Both the position numbers and the translations under genes were made by a program. Positions 18,720-20,193 of a DNA stretch of 20,193 nt are shown piece by piece (within the stretch, counting starts at the first letter, position 1; each line of letters starts with the position of its first letter). The stretch is taken from positions 1 through 20,193 of the IMG/VR virus record IMGVR_UViG_3300005613_000508. One strand, given 5' to 3'. Source of the DNA: a virus. Under the pieces are notes generated by a model. That model was not told the origin of the DNA and made no database searches. It saw only the letters and a program-made list of their open reading frames with translations.

Positions 18720-18922
18720 AAATCTCCAAAGAAAAAATAATGTCTGCTATTGATATGAATCCAGACGAGGGTTGGACGATAGAAGAAATGAGGGAAGCAC
18801 TACAACGCATTGAAGATACACTTTCGGAGATTATAGATATGGAGATTCTTGAAAATGATTATCACTCTTATACTTTGGGCGATGTGTCTAATCTGGTACA
18901 GGTAATAAAGGAGGAACTATAA
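18716..18922 (+). CDS. Hypothetical helical protein, 68 aa
   Basis: Coupled to the gene before by ATGA. Acidic helical sequence (MKISKEKIMSAIDMNPDEGWTIEEMREALQRIEDTLSEIIDME...) ending NLVQVIKEEL. The last 36 bp, which also hold the ribosome site of the next gene, reappear 190 bp downstream (19092-19127). Confidence 0.76.
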   Translation: MKISKEKIMSAIDMNPDEGWTIEEMREALQRIEDTLSEIIDMEILENDYHSYTLGDVSNLVQVIKEEL

Positions 18923-18923
18923 T

Positions 18924-19091
18924 ATGACTTACTATATTCAAAAGCATGATATGAATATTATTCTGGATGCTCTAGAGTGTTTGAGTGAACACATTAAGCA
19001 TTATGAGGGAAATAGTCCTAGTTATACTTGGACTCTAGATGAAGTTGATAGTCTTTTTCAGAGTTTTGCTTTTTACAGCGAAGCAGAATAA
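18924..19091 (+). CDS. Hypothetical protein, 55 aa
   Basis: ATG 18924 follows AAAGGAGGAACTATAAT. MTYYIQKHDMNIILDALECLSEHIKHYEGNSPSYTWTLDEVDSLFQSFAFYSEAE is helical. No family is recognised. Its stop abuts the duplicated tail at 19092. Confidence 0.75.
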   Translation: MTYYIQKHDMNIILDALECLSEHIKHYEGNSPSYTWTLDEVDSLFQSFAFYSEAE

Positions 19092-19127
19092 ATGAACCTT
19101 ATACAGGTAATAAGGGAGTCTCTATAA
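19092..19127 (+). pseudogene. 11-codon duplicated gene tail
   Basis: ATGAACCTTATACAGGTAA and the following bases encode MNLIQVIRESL-stop, matching the end NLVQVIKEEL of the protein at 18716 and its downstream ribosome site. It looks like debris of a tandem duplication in which the second downstream gene was lost or replaced by the tRNA. Confidence 0.55.
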
Positions 19128-19135
19128 TAGTTTAT

Positions 19136-19206
19136 GGGGGTGAAGCTTTAAAGTGAAGCAAGGAGCTTTTAACTCCTAGAAGGCGGCGCGATACCGCCCA
19201 CCCCTA
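19136..19206 (+). tRNA. tRNA-Lys (anticodon UUU), copy 2, structurally divergent
   Basis: Acceptor GGGGGTG/CACCCCT, D-arm GCTT-TAAAGTG-AAGC, anticodon stem AGGAG/CTCCT with loop CTTTTAA identical to copy 1, T-stem GGCGG/CCGCC, discriminator A. The T-loop is CGCGATA rather than TTCNANN, the D-loop has no GG pair, and position 8 is A. The bases that normally join the D- and T-loops are therefore missing on both sides. All stems are perfect, so it is not simply decayed. Confidence 0.85.
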
Positions 19207-19242
19207 CTGGTTTCTGTTTGTTTCTCAACTAGGAGGTTTACT

Positions 19243-19407
19243 ATGAGTTTTTATGATGAAAACGATTATGAGTTCGACTATGGTAGGATTGTTGGAGATA
19301 GTGAAGAGTTTACCTATGAAGATGGAGACTATGAGCCTACTGAACAAGCAGAGATGCAAGAATGGGAGCGTTGGTATGATCGGGAAGTAAGTAACGCTGA
19401 TTTTTAA
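19243..19407 (+). CDS. Extremely acidic small protein, 54 aa
   Basis: ATG 19243 with AGGAGG upstream. It has 19 Asp/Glu against three Arg and no Lys: MSFYDENDYEFDYGRIVGDSEEFTYEDGDYEPTEQAEMQEWERWYDREV. Regularly spaced aromatics and acids (YDENDYEFDY, YEDGDYE) are compatible with a DNA-like surface, but no family is recognised. Last gene of the P11 unit; a strong terminator follows. Confidence 0.76.
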   Translation: MSFYDENDYEFDYGRIVGDSEEFTYEDGDYEPTEQAEMQEWERWYDREVSNADF

Positions 19408-19420
19408 TATAACTTTTATG

Positions 19421-19476
19421 GGGGCTGGTAGTGTTGACATCCTGCCATTCAGTTGGCACTATCGGCCCCTTTTTTA
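19421..19476 (+). terminator. Strong intrinsic terminator of the P11 unit
   Basis: GGGGCTGGTAGTG (19421-19433) pairs with CACTATCGGCCCC (19457-19469) over 13 bp including two wobbles, with an inner TGCCA/TGGCA pairing, followed directly by seven T. Confidence 0.95.
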
Positions 19477-19529
19477 TTTATATTGTCTGAGGTAAACCTT
19501 TCGGTTGAACTATGGTGATAGCCAGCGAG

Positions 19530-19586
19530 ATCCCCCCATTGGAGGGGTGTGGGCGGGGCGACACCCCTCGCAGGAGGGGTAAGGGT
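19530..19586 (+). repeat. G/C-block region without the palindrome
   Basis: Between the terminator and the P12 dyad lie alternating C and G blocks (CCCCCC, GGGG, GGGCGGGG, CCCC, GGGG) able to form competing hairpins, as in cassettes A-F, but the central AGCGGC palindrome is absent. No gene in 19478-19708. Confidence 0.6.
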
Positions 19587-19587
19587 T

Positions 19588-19621
19588 TGGCACAGAACTT
19601 GCACGAGCAAATATCATGCCA
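19588..19621. promoter_or_regulatory. 34-bp dyad with sigma54-like arms, before P12
   Basis: TGGCA (19588-19592) and TGCCA (19617-19621). Arms: rightward TGGCAC-AGAAC-TTGCA, a full match to the sigma54 consensus, and leftward TGGCAT-GATAT-TTGCT. It lies 33 bp before the P12 -35 with T8 between. Confidence 0.75.
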
Positions 19622-19654
19622 TAGAAAATCTTTTTTTTAGGCTAATCTCAACAG

Positions 19655-19682
19655 TTGACAATGACGATACTAGGTGTATAAT
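19655..19682 (+). promoter_or_regulatory. Early promoter P12
   Basis: TTGACA, 16-bp spacer (ATGACGATACTAGGTG, one base off the GCCGAT word), TATAAT. Confidence 0.87.
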
Positions 19683-19708
19683 CAAAGAGTCGCCAAGGGG
19701 GTGACAAG

Positions 19709-19726
19709 ATGAGTTTGGAAACCTAG
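19709..19726 (+). CDS. Possible 5-codon leader peptide
   Basis: ATG with AAGGGGGTG upstream encodes MSLET then TAG, ending 15 nt before the next start codon. It could tune translation of the gene at 19742; it may also be chance. Confidence 0.25.
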   Translation: MSLET

Positions 19727-19741
19727 TTTTTGGAGAATAGT

Positions 19742-19993
19742 ATGAAAGCCTATAGTTTTAATGTGACGATTGCTGCCGAGAATCTCGACACTGAGGTTGT
19801 GATTGATAGCCTGCGTGAGTGTTTGATTGACGGTCTGCCAGAGGGTACGCTGGCCCATATCAAGGCCGATGGCATCAAGAACTACTCTGAGCAAGGGTTC
19901 AAGGTGTTTCGTGCCCGTGTCTTTGGAGTCACGGCAAAGGTGGCTGGTGACGCTCACAATGCGAAGCCCGTCAAGGAAACCGTGGGGGCATAA
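19742..19993 (+). CDS. Hypothetical protein, 83 aa
   Basis: ATG 19742 has TTGGAGAATAGT upstream. MKAYSFNVTIAAENLDTEVVIDSLRECLIDGLPEGTLAHIKADGIKNYSEQGFKVFRARVFGVTAKVAG... has a ferredoxin-like beta-alpha-beta pattern, with strands at both ends and a helix between. No family is recognised. Only protein gene in the P12 unit, followed after 9 nt by tRNA-Arg. Confidence 0.8.
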   Translation: MKAYSFNVTIAAENLDTEVVIDSLRECLIDGLPEGTLAHIKADGIKNYSEQGFKVFRARVFGVTAKVAGDAHNAKPVKETVGA

Positions 19994-20002
19994 CCCCACA
20001 AT

Positions 20003-20074
20003 GGCCCCATAGTTAAACGGAAATAACAAAACTCTTCTAAAGTTTAGTTGGAGGTTCGATTCCTCCTGGGGCTA
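20003..20074 (+). tRNA. tRNA-Arg (anticodon UCU)
   Basis: Acceptor GGCCCCA/TGGGGCT, D-arm GTTA/TAAC with GG, anticodon stem AAACT/AGTTT with loop CTTCTAA (anticodon TCT, codons AGA/AGG), T-arm GGAGG-TTCGATT-CCTCC, discriminator A, no CCA. Confidence 0.96.
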
Positions 20075-20086
20075 TTTTTAAAACTT

Positions 20087-20190
20087 CGCCCAGCCAAGCA
20101 AGATGGAGTACAGATAGGCTATCTTATCACTTGACATAGCCTAGTGTTTCTGGTAAGATACTGTACTGAGGTGCGAGTCCTACCTGGGTG
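20087..20190 (+). ncRNA. 104-nt tRNA-like RNA with internal pseudoknot, copy 2
   Basis: Base-for-base identical to 15660-15763, including one T before and three T after. Here it lies 12 nt after tRNA-Arg on the P12 transcript rather than at a transcript start, so in this copy it would have to be released by tRNA-type processing. The window ends 3 nt beyond it. Confidence 0.7.
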
Positions 20191-20193
20191 TTT

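Noticed and set aside
15660-20190. The two identical 104-bp elements as phage attachment sites or composite-element ends
   Set aside because: No integrase or transposase lies between or beside them, and the internal pairing explains the conservation better.

Overview
The window looks like part of a large tailed double-stranded DNA phage (Caudoviricetes). The evidence is a packaging and head block (portal, large terminase subunit, ClpP-type protease, small HNH protein), a short phage-type sigma factor, homing-type endonucleases, four tRNA genes, and a long run of tiny genes behind strong sigma70-like promoters. I cannot fix the host. It could equally be a phage region assembled from an environmental sample.

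Left part, minus strand (1-7765): reading leftward from a divergent start near 7,840 there is a 47-aa ORF, a sigma-region-2 protein, a coiled-coil protein with an N-terminal HTH-like segment, GDP-mannose 4,6-dehydratase, an 83-aa unknown, a small HNH nuclease, an ERCC4-type nuclease, a ClpP-like protease, TerL and a portal protein that runs off the left edge. Most of these overlap or abut, as in one late operon. Candidate promoters here have a TATAAT box but no good -35.

Middle (7848-10010): two convergent mobile nucleases come first, a plus-strand HNH enzyme and a minus-strand GIY-YIG/HNH fusion. A gene-free stretch of about 450 bp follows, with hairpins, four 18-bp tandem repeats and a cluster of TTGCA words. 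It is a possible origin or control region between leftward and rightward transcription.

Right part, plus strand (10011-20193): an early or accessory region with at least 12 promoters, all close to TTGACA-N16-TATAAT, most with a GCCGAT word in the spacer. Each drives one to six small genes, mostly 25-110 aa and often acidic. Units are separated by recurring intergenic cassettes of about 90-150 bp built from G/C-block hairpins and a covarying palindrome. Upstream of the promoters are three kinds of operator-like dyads: a 34-bp TGGCA/TTGC dyad, TCAAG-N6/7-CTTGA, and GAAC-N4-GTTC. Four tRNAs (Lys-UUU twice, Ile-UAU, Arg-UCU) are interspersed.

The most unusual item is a 104-nt RNA-like element present in two identical copies (15660-15763 and 20087-20190). 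It has a tRNA-like outer fold (7-bp acceptor-type stem, T-arm-like hairpin) around a 17-bp helix with a possible bulge-loop pseudoknot. I do not recognise it as a known family. The second is the 34-bp dyad, each arm of which matches the sigma54 -24/-12 consensus.
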